The notes beneath the pieces are model-generated. The model saw only the letters and a list, made by a program, of their open reading frames with translations. It was not told the origin of the DNA and did not search any database. Shown here piece by piece: positions 44,712-52,565 of a stretch of DNA of 64,000 nucleotides. Position 1 is the stretch's first letter. The number at the start of each line of letters is the position of its first letter. Made by a program: the position numbers and the translations under genes. The stretch is from Verrucomicrobiaceae bacterium (GTDB taxonomy: Bacteria; Verrucomicrobiota; Verrucomicrobiia; Verrucomicrobiales; Verrucomicrobiaceae), in NCBI GenBank assembly GCA_027490195.1, contig JAIXYN010000044.1, forward strand, positions 1-64,000. Direction: 5' to 3'.

Positions 44712-46085
44712 ATGCTTTCCCGCGCCCTCGCTCTTCTCGTCACCGCCGCTTCCTTTGCCCACGCAGCCCCTGCGGAGCACGTCATCCTCATCAGCATTGA
44801 TGGCTGGGCGCATCAGTACTTTGATGATCCCAAGTGCCACATGCCCACCGTGAAGGCGCTGGCGGCCAAAGGCGTGCGGGCCAAGCGCATGGAGTGCTCC
44901 TTCCCGACGGTGACGTGGACGAACCACACGACGCTGGTCACCGGTGTGCATCCGGGAAAGCATGGCGTGCTGGCCAATGAGTACTTTGACCGAGCTACCC
45001 GGAAGAAGGTGCCGCTGATTCCTGATCCCATCTTCAACAAGGACGAGATCGTCAAAACACCCACCATCTACGATGCGGCCAAGGCCGCCGGTTTGACCAC
45101 CGCCGGGGTGATCTGGCCTGCGTCACGCGGGGCCAAGACGCTGGACTGGACGGTGCCGGATGTGTTTGATCAAGCGCTCTTCGAAAAACACAGCACGCCA
45201 TCCCTGCTGGAGGAAGCACGCGCCGCCGGCATCCCCATCGAGAAGCAGAACGAGTGGTGCAAACTGGGCAATCCGGGCAAGGCACCGCGCGACTACATGT
45301 ACTCGCAGCTTGCCCAGCACATCATCAAAAAGCACAAGCCGAACTTCCTCGCTCTGCATCTGGTGAGCCTGGACTCCTTTGAGCATGCGCATGGCCGTCA
45401 GGTCTCCGAAGCCTACTGGGCAGCGAATGATTCGGATAACCGTGTGGCGGACATCATTCGCGCCACGGAAGAGGCGGGCATCCGCGACAAGACGACCTTC
45501 GTCATCACCACCGATCACGGCTTCGTCACCTACACCAAATCCATCAATGCCAACGCCGCGCTGCGGAAGGATGGCTTCGTCAAAGCCGTGCTGGGCAAGA
45601 GCCTCGCGCCCGATTCCCTGGTCTTCGCCATGGCCGAAGGCGGCTCGTGCTTCGTGTATGTGCTGGATGAAGCGAACCGTGGCAGCATTTTGAAACAGAT
45701 CACGCCAACGCTCGGCAAACTGGAAGGCGTGGAGGGCGTGGTCGAGGCGAAGGATTTCGATGCCAAGCTGCATCACCTCACCGCCGCCAAGGATGGCCGC
45801 GAACCCGATCTCGTGCTGCTGGCGGCTGACGGCTACACCTTCACCGATTCACTCGCCGACAACGACGTCATCATTCCCAACGATCCGCCCAAAGGTGCCC
45901 ACGGTCACTTTCAGCTCGACCCCAATCTCTATGGCGGCTTTGTCATCAGCGGTGCCGGTGTGAAGCAAGGCGTGGAGCTCGATGAAATGAAGAACATCGA
46001 TGTGACCCCCACGATGGCCAAGCTCCTCGGCCTCCCCTTCCCTGACGCGGATGGTAAAGTGCTGGAGGAAGCCCTGGTGAAGTAG
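44712..46085 (+). CDS. Alkaline phosphatase / nucleotide pyrophosphatase family protein
   Basis: A 457-aa exported protein (signal LSRALALLVTAASFAHA) of the type I phosphodiesterase/nucleotide pyrophosphatase family. Metal-binding Asp lies in VILISIDGW. The nucleophile Thr region is CSFPTVTWTNHTTLVTG. A second metal site is LHLVSLDSFEHAHGR, and a third is FVITTDHGF. Near the C-terminus, PPKGAHGHFQLDPN carries another His. It should hydrolyse phosphodiester or phosphate ester bonds outside the cytoplasm. Upstream lies the 600-bp repeat region. Confidence 0.9.
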   Translation: MLSRALALLVTAASFAHAAPAEHVILISIDGWAHQYFDDPKCHMPTVKALAAKGVRAKRMECSFPTVTWTNHTTLVTGVHPGKHGVLANEYFDRATRKKVPLIPDPIFNKDEIVKTPTIYDAAKAAGLTTAGVIWPASRGAKTLDWTVPDVFDQALFEKHSTPSLLEEARAAGIPIEKQNEWCKLGNPGKAPRDYMYSQLAQHIIKKHKPNFLALHLVSLDSFEHAHGRQVSEAYWAANDSDNRVADIIRATEEAGIRDKTTFVITTDHGFVTYTKSINANAALRKDGFVKAVLGKSLAPDSLVFAMAEGGSCFVYVLDEANRGSILKQITPTLGKLEGVEGVVEAKDFDAKLHHLTAAKDGREPDLVLLAADGYTFTDSLADNDVIIPNDPPKGAHGHFQLDPNLYGGFVISGAGVKQGVELDEMKNIDVTPTMAKLLGLPFPDADGKVLEEALVK

Positions 46086-46088
46086 ATA

Positions 46089-46475
46089 TTGTTGCTTGTG
46101 AAGAGCGCCGGCAACAAACAGTCCAAGCAACGGCAGCGCAAAGCGCTGGACGAACGCCAACGGCGTATTCGAAGGCTAATCGAACTCGGCTTGATCAAGG
46201 ATGCATCGGAAATTCCCGACGAAGCAATCCCGATCGATCCTGACCTCACTATGCCGACCAACCTTCAATGCCCGGCTGTTTGCTACCTGAACATCGAGTT
46301 TACCTGTGTCGACTGCGGCAAACATGATTGTTGGACCGCTGGCTCGCAGCAGCATTATTTCGAGGTAGCGAAGGCGTCACCCTACAAGCGACCGAAACGT
46401 TGCTACGATTGCAGGCAGAAGGAGTTGGCTAGAAAGACTCAGGCAAGACTGGATTCAGGTCACATGCCCTCATAA
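46089..46475 (+). CDS. Zinc-ribbon protein (zf-trcl type)
   Basis: A protein of about 125 aa. An N-terminal basic helix (QSKQRQRKALDERQRRIRRL) is followed by a zinc ribbon: FTCVDCGKHDCWTAGSQQHYF and RPKRCYDCRQKE, i.e. two CxxC pairs spaced as in the probable zinc-binding domain PF13451. The frame opens with TTG at 46089 or GTG at 46098 (both weak starts), 3-12 nt after the phosphatase stop, which suggests translational coupling. Function unknown; nucleic-acid binding is plausible given its charge. Confidence 0.72.
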   Translation: MLLVKSAGNKQSKQRQRKALDERQRRIRRLIELGLIKDASEIPDEAIPIDPDLTMPTNLQCPAVCYLNIEFTCVDCGKHDCWTAGSQQHYFEVAKASPYKRPKRCYDCRQKELARKTQARLDSGHMPS

Positions 46476-46489
46476 TTTCGACAGCTTTT

Positions 46490-47116
46490 TTACAGCATGC
46501 CTGGCGAGTAGCGCGGGCGGTCATCCACACTGGCACCGATCTGCTGGCGCATGCGGGTGTCATCTAGGGCGCGATCCACGCAGTCCTGCAGCGCGCGGGA
46601 GGTCAGTTCACGCAGGACGGGCACGGGCGAACCGCTGCCGGGACGGTAGGCGGTGCTCTGACGCTCGCCTTCATAGACTTGAGTGAAAAGCACGCGGCCC
46701 GAGGTGGCTTCCACGACGTTCACGCGGATGCGTGCATAGCCATAGGGATGCACGAGAAGCTGCGAGCGCAGATCCTGAATCTCCCCAGTGAGGATAAAGC
46801 GGCCCTTCACCTCGGTGGCCAGCATGCCGCGTGATTCCAACGCGTAGCCAAAGGCATTGCGCACCACATCGCTGACGGGCAGCCGGGTCTGGATGGTATC
46901 GACCGACGGGCCGATGGGCAGGCGCACATGGCCCAGCGTCTGGGGCTTCTCACCGCGCTTGTCCTTGAACTCGCCGACGGCAAAGTCCGGCGCACCTCGC
47001 ATCATCCGGCCGTTCTGCGGTAGGTAGTCGAGACTGATGACCGAGGAATTTCCACACGAAGTGAGGTTGAGGCAGGCTGCGACTCCGAGAATGACTGAAA
47101 AGCACCGAAAGTTCAT
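46490..47116 (-). CDS. Predicted lipoprotein
   Basis: A 208-aa lipoprotein with the start at 47116, giving signal FRCFSVILGVAACLNLTSC and the lipobox Cys in LTSC. The rest has VGEFKDKRGEKPQTLGHVR, IRVNVVEATSGRVLFTQVYEG and SRALQDCVDRAL, a pattern like small periplasmic lipoproteins of the LPS-assembly or curli-secretion CsgG type (variable oligomer-forming lipoproteins). The resemblance is loose. Exported, probably outer-membrane associated; function unknown. Confidence 0.72.
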   Translation of the reverse strand: MNFRCFSVILGVAACLNLTSCGNSSVISLDYLPQNGRMMRGAPDFAVGEFKDKRGEKPQTLGHVRLPIGPSVDTIQTRLPVSDVVRNAFGYALESRGMLATEVKGRFILTGEIQDLRSQLLVHPYGYARIRVNVVEATSGRVLFTQVYEGERQSTAYRPGSGSPVPVLRELTSRALQDCVDRALDDTRMRQQIGASVDDRPRYSPGML

Positions 47117-47193
47117 GGAGGCCATCTTTAGTATGGCTTGGCCACGAATCAATGCGCTAGATTCACCCAGTGCCCGCCCGCAGGCAAAAAAAA

Positions 47194-47264
47194 CAACCCT
47201 GCCGGAACTCGGAACTCAGGAAAAAAACCCCCAAAACCTGAATCCAATTAACCCGGCAGGGTTG
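47194..47264 (+). promoter_or_regulatory. Leader stem covering the ribosome site of an L,D-transpeptidase
   Basis: CAACCCTGCCGG (47194-47205) pairs perfectly with CCGGCAGGGTTG (47253-47264), 12 bp. The 47-nt loop contains a second small stem (TCAGG / CCTGA) and an A-rich stretch. The right arm contains the only Shine-Dalgarno-like AGGG, 8 nt before the ATG at 47270. A folded leader would hide the start site, so this could be a cis-regulatory RNA. Confidence 0.45.
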
Positions 47265-47269
47265 ATTTA

Positions 47270-48073
47270 ATGAATATATTCGGAAACAGCTTCGCCATGC
47301 AATACCAAAAAGTTCTTCATCGAAAAAAGGCACTCCTTATCACGCTGCTGGGCATCGGCATTTCCGCCCTGTTCCCTTCGGAGTCTCACGCACAGCTAGG
47401 ACGCGGGGTGCGCCAGGTCATCGTCTCTCAGGCCGCTACCTGGAATTCAAACACGGCAACGATGCAGTGCTACCAGCGCGCCTCTGCCGGGGCTCCGTGG
47501 CAGGCCGTCTTCGAAAAGCCCGTGCCTGTGCTGCTGGGTAAAAAGGGGCTGGCCTGGGGGCGTGGCGTCTTCAATCCACCGCAGAACGGCATCCCCGCCA
47601 AAGTGGAAAAGGACTGGCGTGCCCCGGCGGGCGTTTTTCAGCTCGGCTCACTGTTTGGCTATGCGCCCACTCCGCCCAGCGGTGCCCGCTGGCCTTATAT
47701 TCAGGTCGGCCCATGGGACGCCTACGTCGATGACTCGTCCCTGCCCCAGTATTACAACCGCCACATTCGCATTGATCCCCGCCAGGGCATCCCGCCGTGG
47801 TTTGAGAAGCAAAAAATGCGTCTGGGAGATGCCGCCTACAAGTGGATGCTCGAAATCCGCCACAACCAGCAGCCAGTCGCTCCCGGCTATGGCAGCGCCA
47901 TCTTCTTTCACGTGCGCCGTGGCCCGGACAAACCCAGCGCCGGCTGCACCACCATGGCCGAGAGCGACCTCACCCGCCTCCTGCGCTGGATTGATCCCAC
48001 CGCTTCACCGCATTACGTGCTGCTGCCCAAGGCAGACTATGCAGCGCTGCGTGCCGCGTGGGGGCTGCCGTGA
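47270..48073 (+). CDS. L,D-transpeptidase family protein
   Basis: A 267-aa protein with an N-terminal membrane signal (KALLITLLGIGISALFPSESHA). The catalytic part has VPVLLGKKGLAWGRG, DWRAPAGVFQLG, then SAIFFHVRRGPDKPSAGCTTM, in which the His and the Cys of the YkuD-type active site are spaced H-x(10)-S-A-G-C. It should form 3-3 peptidoglycan cross-links or an attachment. The ATG at 47270 has the best upstream AGGG; the ATG at 47297 is an alternative that shortens the n-region. This is the second L,D-transpeptidase in the window. Confidence 0.85.
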   Translation: MNIFGNSFAMQYQKVLHRKKALLITLLGIGISALFPSESHAQLGRGVRQVIVSQAATWNSNTATMQCYQRASAGAPWQAVFEKPVPVLLGKKGLAWGRGVFNPPQNGIPAKVEKDWRAPAGVFQLGSLFGYAPTPPSGARWPYIQVGPWDAYVDDSSLPQYYNRHIRIDPRQGIPPWFEKQKMRLGDAAYKWMLEIRHNQQPVAPGYGSAIFFHVRRGPDKPSAGCTTMAESDLTRLLRWIDPTASPHYVLLPKADYAALRAAWGLP

Positions 48074-48082
48074 GCTGATGGC

Positions 48083-48149
48083 AAAGTTGCCCAGTTGCGC
48101 CGCAAGTGGTGTGCTTTCCCGGACCCGTTGCGGCGCAACGGGGCTACTT
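48083..48149. repeat. REP-like twin hairpin, copy B
   Basis: A 67-bp element with the same twin-hairpin structure as 40697-40761. The same CCAGTTGCGCCGCAA and GTTGCGGCGCAAC halves appear, in the same orientation, and the element abuts the TAA stop (48149-48151) of a minus-strand gene (malQ). Differences from copy A are point changes plus a 2-bp insertion in the spacer. Confidence 0.8.
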
Positions 48150-49840
48150 TAGCGCCCTGTGCGCTTGATGGCTTTCTTGAGCCACTCGCCTTCTTCCTTC
48201 CACGGAGATGCGTTGCGCAGCTCCGCGACGGTCATCGGCAGGCGGGCGCTCCAGTTGCTGTCGGCGGCGATGCCGGGGACGTTGAAGCGGTCTTCGAGGC
48301 CATACAAATCGGTGAGCATGAAGGCGGAGTAGCGGGCATTGCTGGTGAGCAAGGCCTCCAGCAGGGCGTGACGGATGTGGGCATCGTATTCAGGCCAGCC
48401 TTCGGAGGAAAAGCGCAGGCCGGCAAATTCCGCGAGATCGCCCAGTTCCTTATCACCCAGGGCGCGCTCGGCTTCATCGCTACTGGAGGCATCGCGACGG
48501 CGGTGCTCCCAGTGCGTGCGCATCGGCTCATGATCGTGCGTGGCGTAGGTGGTGAAGGCGCAGTTGTCATAGGTGCTGCCCATGACCACGCGGCCTTGTT
48601 CGTTGTGCTCCCACTGGCTGACTTTGAAGCCGGGGATGTCGAGGCTGAGCAGGTGCGGGCGCACGTAGTCAGGCACGGTGCCCAGATCTTCGGCGACCAC
48701 CTCGGCTTTGCCAGCGGCGGCGTCGAGGATCATGCGCAGATATTTGTCACCATTGGCGAGATTGGCGGCTTTGTGTTCGGGCGTGTCGTCATCGTTTTCG
48801 ATGAAGTGCGGCAGCCGCCCGCCAGTGAGGGCTTTCGCTTCCTCATCACTGAGGTAACAGAACTCCGCGTTGCGAGTGGGCCGCCACGGGAAGCTGTAAA
48901 TGCGGTAAAAGCCCAGCACGTGATCGATGCGAAAGATGTCAAAGACCACGGTCAGCTTCTGCGTGCGCTGCCGCCACCACTGAAAGCCACCCTGCTCCAT
49001 GACGTCCCAGCGGTAGTGCGGGATGCCCCAGTTCTGGCCCCAGCGCTGCACGAAGTAGTCGTCTTTGAAATAGGTCTCCGGCGGAGCGCCGCCGCACCAG
49101 GTGAGATCAAACTGCTCGGGCTTGAAAAACACATCGGCACTGCACCAGGAGATGCCAAAAGGGATGTCTCCCATGAGCTTGACGCCCTTGCCGTTCGCAT
49201 AGGCACGAAGTTCACCCCACTGGCTGAAGCAGAGCCACTGCACGTAGGCATGAAAGAGGATGCGGTCGTCGATCTCGTCTGCCTGAGCATCGCGCCAGGC
49301 GTGGGCCTTGGCAGCGGTGTTCAGGTCTTCACGCCAGTTCGTCCAGTCTTCATGCCCGTGCTCTTCCATGAGGACTTTGAACAGGCAGAAGTCATCCAGC
49401 CACGCGGCCTCCTTCTCACAAAAAGCCTCAAACGATGCCATGCGCTCGGGCTGGCTTTCGATTTGGCTAAAGGCCCGGCGCAGCAGCGTGTTTTTCAAAC
49501 GCCGCACCTTGGGGTAGTTCACCGAGCCGTGGCGCAGCAGATCGACGCGCAGGATGCCGGTGATGGCGTTGTAAAATTTCTCATCCAGCTCAGGTACCAC
49601 CGCCGGGGAGAGATCCAGCGTGAGGTAATCCAGCGCGACGGAGCTGATGGCGTTGTAAGGGCTGCTGTCGCTGCCGGTGGCGTTGATGGGCAGAAATTGC
49701 ACAAAGCCGATGCCCGCATCTGCGGACCAGTCGATGAGCTGCCGCACCCCGCCGATGTCGCCAATGCCAAGGTCCTCAGGTGTGCGCAGCGCGAAAACGG
49801 GGATCAAAATACCGGCACGGCGTGGCTGAATGGTAGGCAT
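48149..49840 (-). CDS. malQ: 4-alpha-glucanotransferase
   Basis: A 563-aa GH77 amylomaltase. The N-terminal RRAGILIPVFALRTPEDLGIG is characteristic. GH13/77 catalytic motifs are VFDIFRIDHVLGF (nucleophile Asp), AEDLGTVPDYVR (acid/base Glu) and YATHDHEPMRTHW (transition-state Asp). It transfers alpha-1,4-glucan segments between maltodextrins, so it belongs to glycogen or maltodextrin metabolism in the cytoplasm. The start is 49840; the longer frame to 49999 overlaps the divergent gene at 49924. Confidence 0.94.
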   Translation of the reverse strand: MPTIQPRRAGILIPVFALRTPEDLGIGDIGGVRQLIDWSADAGIGFVQFLPINATGSDSSPYNAISSVALDYLTLDLSPAVVPELDEKFYNAITGILRVDLLRHGSVNYPKVRRLKNTLLRRAFSQIESQPERMASFEAFCEKEAAWLDDFCLFKVLMEEHGHEDWTNWREDLNTAAKAHAWRDAQADEIDDRILFHAYVQWLCFSQWGELRAYANGKGVKLMGDIPFGISWCSADVFFKPEQFDLTWCGGAPPETYFKDDYFVQRWGQNWGIPHYRWDVMEQGGFQWWRQRTQKLTVVFDIFRIDHVLGFYRIYSFPWRPTRNAEFCYLSDEEAKALTGGRLPHFIENDDDTPEHKAANLANGDKYLRMILDAAAGKAEVVAEDLGTVPDYVRPHLLSLDIPGFKVSQWEHNEQGRVVMGSTYDNCAFTTYATHDHEPMRTHWEHRRRDASSSDEAERALGDKELGDLAEFAGLRFSSEGWPEYDAHIRHALLEALLTSNARYSAFMLTDLYGLEDRFNVPGIAADSNWSARLPMTVAELRNASPWKEEGEWLKKAIKRTGR

Positions 49841-49923
49841 GGGCGGTGGAGGATTGCCAGAATGACAATGTTTGGTGGCTGTCTGGTGCGATTTGGGTAA
49901 CTTCGCAAGCGTATTAGAGCACG

Positions 49924-51180
49924 ATGCGTTCCCAATCCCTGACGATGCTGATGTTTTTGTCAATCTCCGCCGCCTCGGCAGCGGAGACGAAGGATCCACG
50001 CGTCATCGATTTCAAAGGACCGCCGCATTCCTACCTCGAATGGAAGCCGAAGGACCGCTTTGCCGAGTTTCAAGAAAAGGCGCAGAAAGGCGAGGTGAAG
50101 CTGGACACCACGAATGACAAGGCCTTCCTCGCCAGCCTGCTGGAGGCGCTGAACATCCCGGTCAGTTCGCAGATCATGGTGTTCTCCGCGAGCTCGCTGC
50201 AAAGCGAGATCATCAATCCGCGCAACCCGCGTGCGCTCTACTTCAACGAAGACACCTACCTCGGCTGGGTGCCTGGCGGACTGGTGGAGATAATCGCCGC
50301 AGATCCCGAGATGGGCCCCATGTTCTACGTCTTTGACCGCCTGCGCCCCGGTGGTCCGGTGCCCAATGTGACGCGCTCCACCAAATGCATGAATTGCCAT
50401 GCGGGCAATGCCACACGGCGGCTGCCGGGATTGATTGCGGAGTCCCTGCTCGTCTCGCGTGCTGGGTCCAGCTTGGAAACATTCCGCCGCGATGTGCAGG
50501 GGCACCAGATCCCGCTGGAGGATCGCTTCGGTGGCTGGCATCTCACCGGTCAGCACAACATCGCCAACAACCGGGCGAACGTGATGGGCATCCCGAACAA
50601 CGGCAAAAACGAGATCACCTCCGTGAACCCCGGGCAGTTCTCCGACCTCAGCCTGCACCTGCTGCCCACAAGCGACATCCTGCCGAATCTCACCAACGAG
50701 CACCAGATGGGCTTCGAAAACCGGCTGGTCTATGCCATCTACACCGTGCGCCAGCTCAAGAGCGAGGGCAAAGGCATGCTGGGCGCTGCGGCCAAGGCGG
50801 AGATCGAGGAACGCGCCCAGGAACTCGCGCGCTACATCACCTTTGCCGATGAAGCCAAGTTCCCCGCCAAAGGCATGGTGGGAGATCCCGCCTACGTGCA
50901 GGATTTCCTGCGCGACCGTAAAGTCTCGAAGACCGGCCTGTCGCTCAAGGATCTCGATCTGAAGACCCGCATGTTCAAACACCGCTGCAGCTACATGCTT
51001 TACACGGACACGTGGAAGGCCGCGCCCAAGGAACTCAAGGAGCGCGTCTACTACCACATGGCCCTCTACCTGCGCGAGCAGCCCGATGCCCAGCATGCCC
51101 ATCTCGCGCCTGGGGAGCGCGTAGCGATTCGCAGCATCCTGAAGGATACGATGACGGATTTGCCGAGTTGGTGGCGGTGA
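49924..51180 (+). CDS. Secreted monoheme c-type protein
   Basis: A 418-aa exported protein (signal SLTMLMFLSISAASAAE). One heme attachment motif is visible, CMNCH in STKCMNCHAGNATRRLPG (about residue 156). Later HRCSYMLYTD (about residue 358) contains only a lone Cys. Segments around it (LYFNEDTYLGWVPGG, RAGSSLETFRRD, GGWHLTGQHN) look like an orphan family of periplasmic cytochromes in PVC and proteobacteria. Redox partner and substrate unknown. Divergent from malQ by 83 bp. Confidence 0.82.
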   Translation: MRSQSLTMLMFLSISAASAAETKDPRVIDFKGPPHSYLEWKPKDRFAEFQEKAQKGEVKLDTTNDKAFLASLLEALNIPVSSQIMVFSASSLQSEIINPRNPRALYFNEDTYLGWVPGGLVEIIAADPEMGPMFYVFDRLRPGGPVPNVTRSTKCMNCHAGNATRRLPGLIAESLLVSRAGSSLETFRRDVQGHQIPLEDRFGGWHLTGQHNIANNRANVMGIPNNGKNEITSVNPGQFSDLSLHLLPTSDILPNLTNEHQMGFENRLVYAIYTVRQLKSEGKGMLGAAAKAEIEERAQELARYITFADEAKFPAKGMVGDPAYVQDFLRDRKVSKTGLSLKDLDLKTRMFKHRCSYMLYTDTWKAAPKELKERVYYHMALYLREQPDAQHAHLAPGERVAIRSILKDTMTDLPSWWR

Positions 51181-51221
51181 GGTGATGGGGCACCACTGCC
51201 CGCATCACTTCCAGAAAAGGC

Positions 51222-52565
51222 TCATGGAGTGCCGGTCCTTTTTCTCTTTTCCTCCTCGTACTGCTTCAACAATTCCAATTCACGTTGGTACTCCTCGGTC
51301 TGTGTTGCCGGGTCCGGTTTGTACGCAGGAGTGATTTCAGTATAGCGATGCGTCCCTAAAATCAAAAATACGCCCCCGAGGATGGTGCATGCAGCGATCA
51401 TGAGATTGTGTGCATTCAGCACCTTGCGGAGCCGAAAGGCCATCACCTTAAACCAACGTTCTTTCCAGGCCTTCCGCCATACCCCGGAGGGGACAACGCT
51501 CTGCACCAGCTGGTAGCCCGCCCAACTGGATCCATGCAAGAATGCGACAAACAAGGCATCCACAGAAGGCTGCGCCTCCCAATCACACGCCGATTCAGGA
51601 TGCTCCAGACGTTGAGCCCAAAAAGTGCGATGCACCGGCTCCAGTTCGCGCAAGTTGATGCCGTGCATGATGGTGGTGTGCAGGCCGTCGAGCCTGGCCG
51701 AATAGTCGGGGGCATCGAGCTGGTCTTGCAGTTTACGCAGGATGGAGTGGGCGATAAAGGGCTTGTGCAAGGCCATCAGATCCACCGCATGAAAAAACAC
51801 CTCCACCGTGCTGGGTGACAGGGCATCGGCCAGACAATCATCGAGCTTTTGCACGAACGCTGGGAGATGGGCATGGCTGCTTGTCTTCTCCAGCGCATCC
51901 ATGGCGCTCTGCACGAATCCCGCACACCCGCCCCGCAGAAGGCAGAAGAGGATGGTGGTGGGAGCGCTCATGCCAAAAAGCCGCATGTTCGCGTCAAAGG
52001 CATCGTTGAGGATGCACTCAAGCGCGAAAGGAGGAATGCCACACTCCACCACATCTGCTGCAAGCGCGCTGAGCGCCATGGAGATGACATCCAAATGGCG
52101 TGGCGTCTGATTGAGCGCACGGTCGAGAGATTCGAGGGAGTAGGACCATTCGCGCGGCCAGTTGCGTTCAGGTTTCGAGGGCCTGCGCTTTTCGATGACA
52201 GGCGTCTCACCCAGTTTGTGCGGCAGGACTGGCACCTCCCCCTCAGCCCAGGAGGACGGCAATGGTGGGAGCGGTGGACGTCCGGCAGGAATCGGCGGCA
52301 GAATTGAAACGACCGGCGGGGACTTTTCCAAGGGCTCCTGAGGCAGCACATCCACGACATCATCCCCCCAGTGATCCTCTTCTTCGACAGAGGAGCGCTG
52401 CTGCAGCCATTCGAGGGCCACCTCATAGGCCGTGCGCAACCGCTGAAAGCCTTCCGGGTCTTGATCGGGGCGATGAACCTTGAGCAGCCGGGCATACGCG
52501 CTGCGCACCTGCTTTTCGTCCGCAGTGTCAGCCCGCAGGCCAAGGATGCTCCACGGGTCAGCCAT
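51222..52565 (-). CDS. J-domain protein partner of HscC
   Basis: A 447-aa protein starting MADPWSILGLRADTADEK, an N-terminal J-like domain (about residues 1-60; AYARLLKVHRPDQDPEGFQ). The canonical HPD motif reads His31-Arg32-Pro33-Asp34. The middle is helical and Pro-rich, and a single membrane segment lies near the C-terminus (MIAACTILGGVFLILGT, about 393-409). It overlaps the upstream hscC by 8 nt, so the two are co-translated. E. coli HscC likewise pairs with membrane J-proteins (DjlB/DjlC), which supports the assignment. The start at 52565 excludes the longer N-terminus that overlaps hscC. Confidence 0.82.
   Translation of the reverse strand: MADPWSILGLRADTADEKQVRSAYARLLKVHRPDQDPEGFQRLRTAYEVALEWLQQRSSVEEEDHWGDDVVDVLPQEPLEKSPPVVSILPPIPAGRPPLPPLPSSWAEGEVPVLPHKLGETPVIEKRRPSKPERNWPREWSYSLESLDRALNQTPRHLDVISMALSALAADVVECGIPPFALECILNDAFDANMRLFGMSAPTTILFCLLRGGCAGFVQSAMDALEKTSSHAHLPAFVQKLDDCLADALSPSTVEVFFHAVDLMALHKPFIAHSILRKLQDQLDAPDYSARLDGLHTTIMHGINLRELEPVHRTFWAQRLEHPESACDWEAQPSVDALFVAFLHGSSWAGYQLVQSVVPSGVWRKAWKERWFKVMAFRLRKVLNAHNLMIAACTILGGVFLILGTHRYTEITPAYKPDPATQTEEYQRELELLKQYEEEKRKRTGTP

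Noticed and set aside
48095..49900. 601-codon open frame opposite malQ
   Set aside because: Antisense shadow; malQ on the other strand has all GH77 catalytic motifs.
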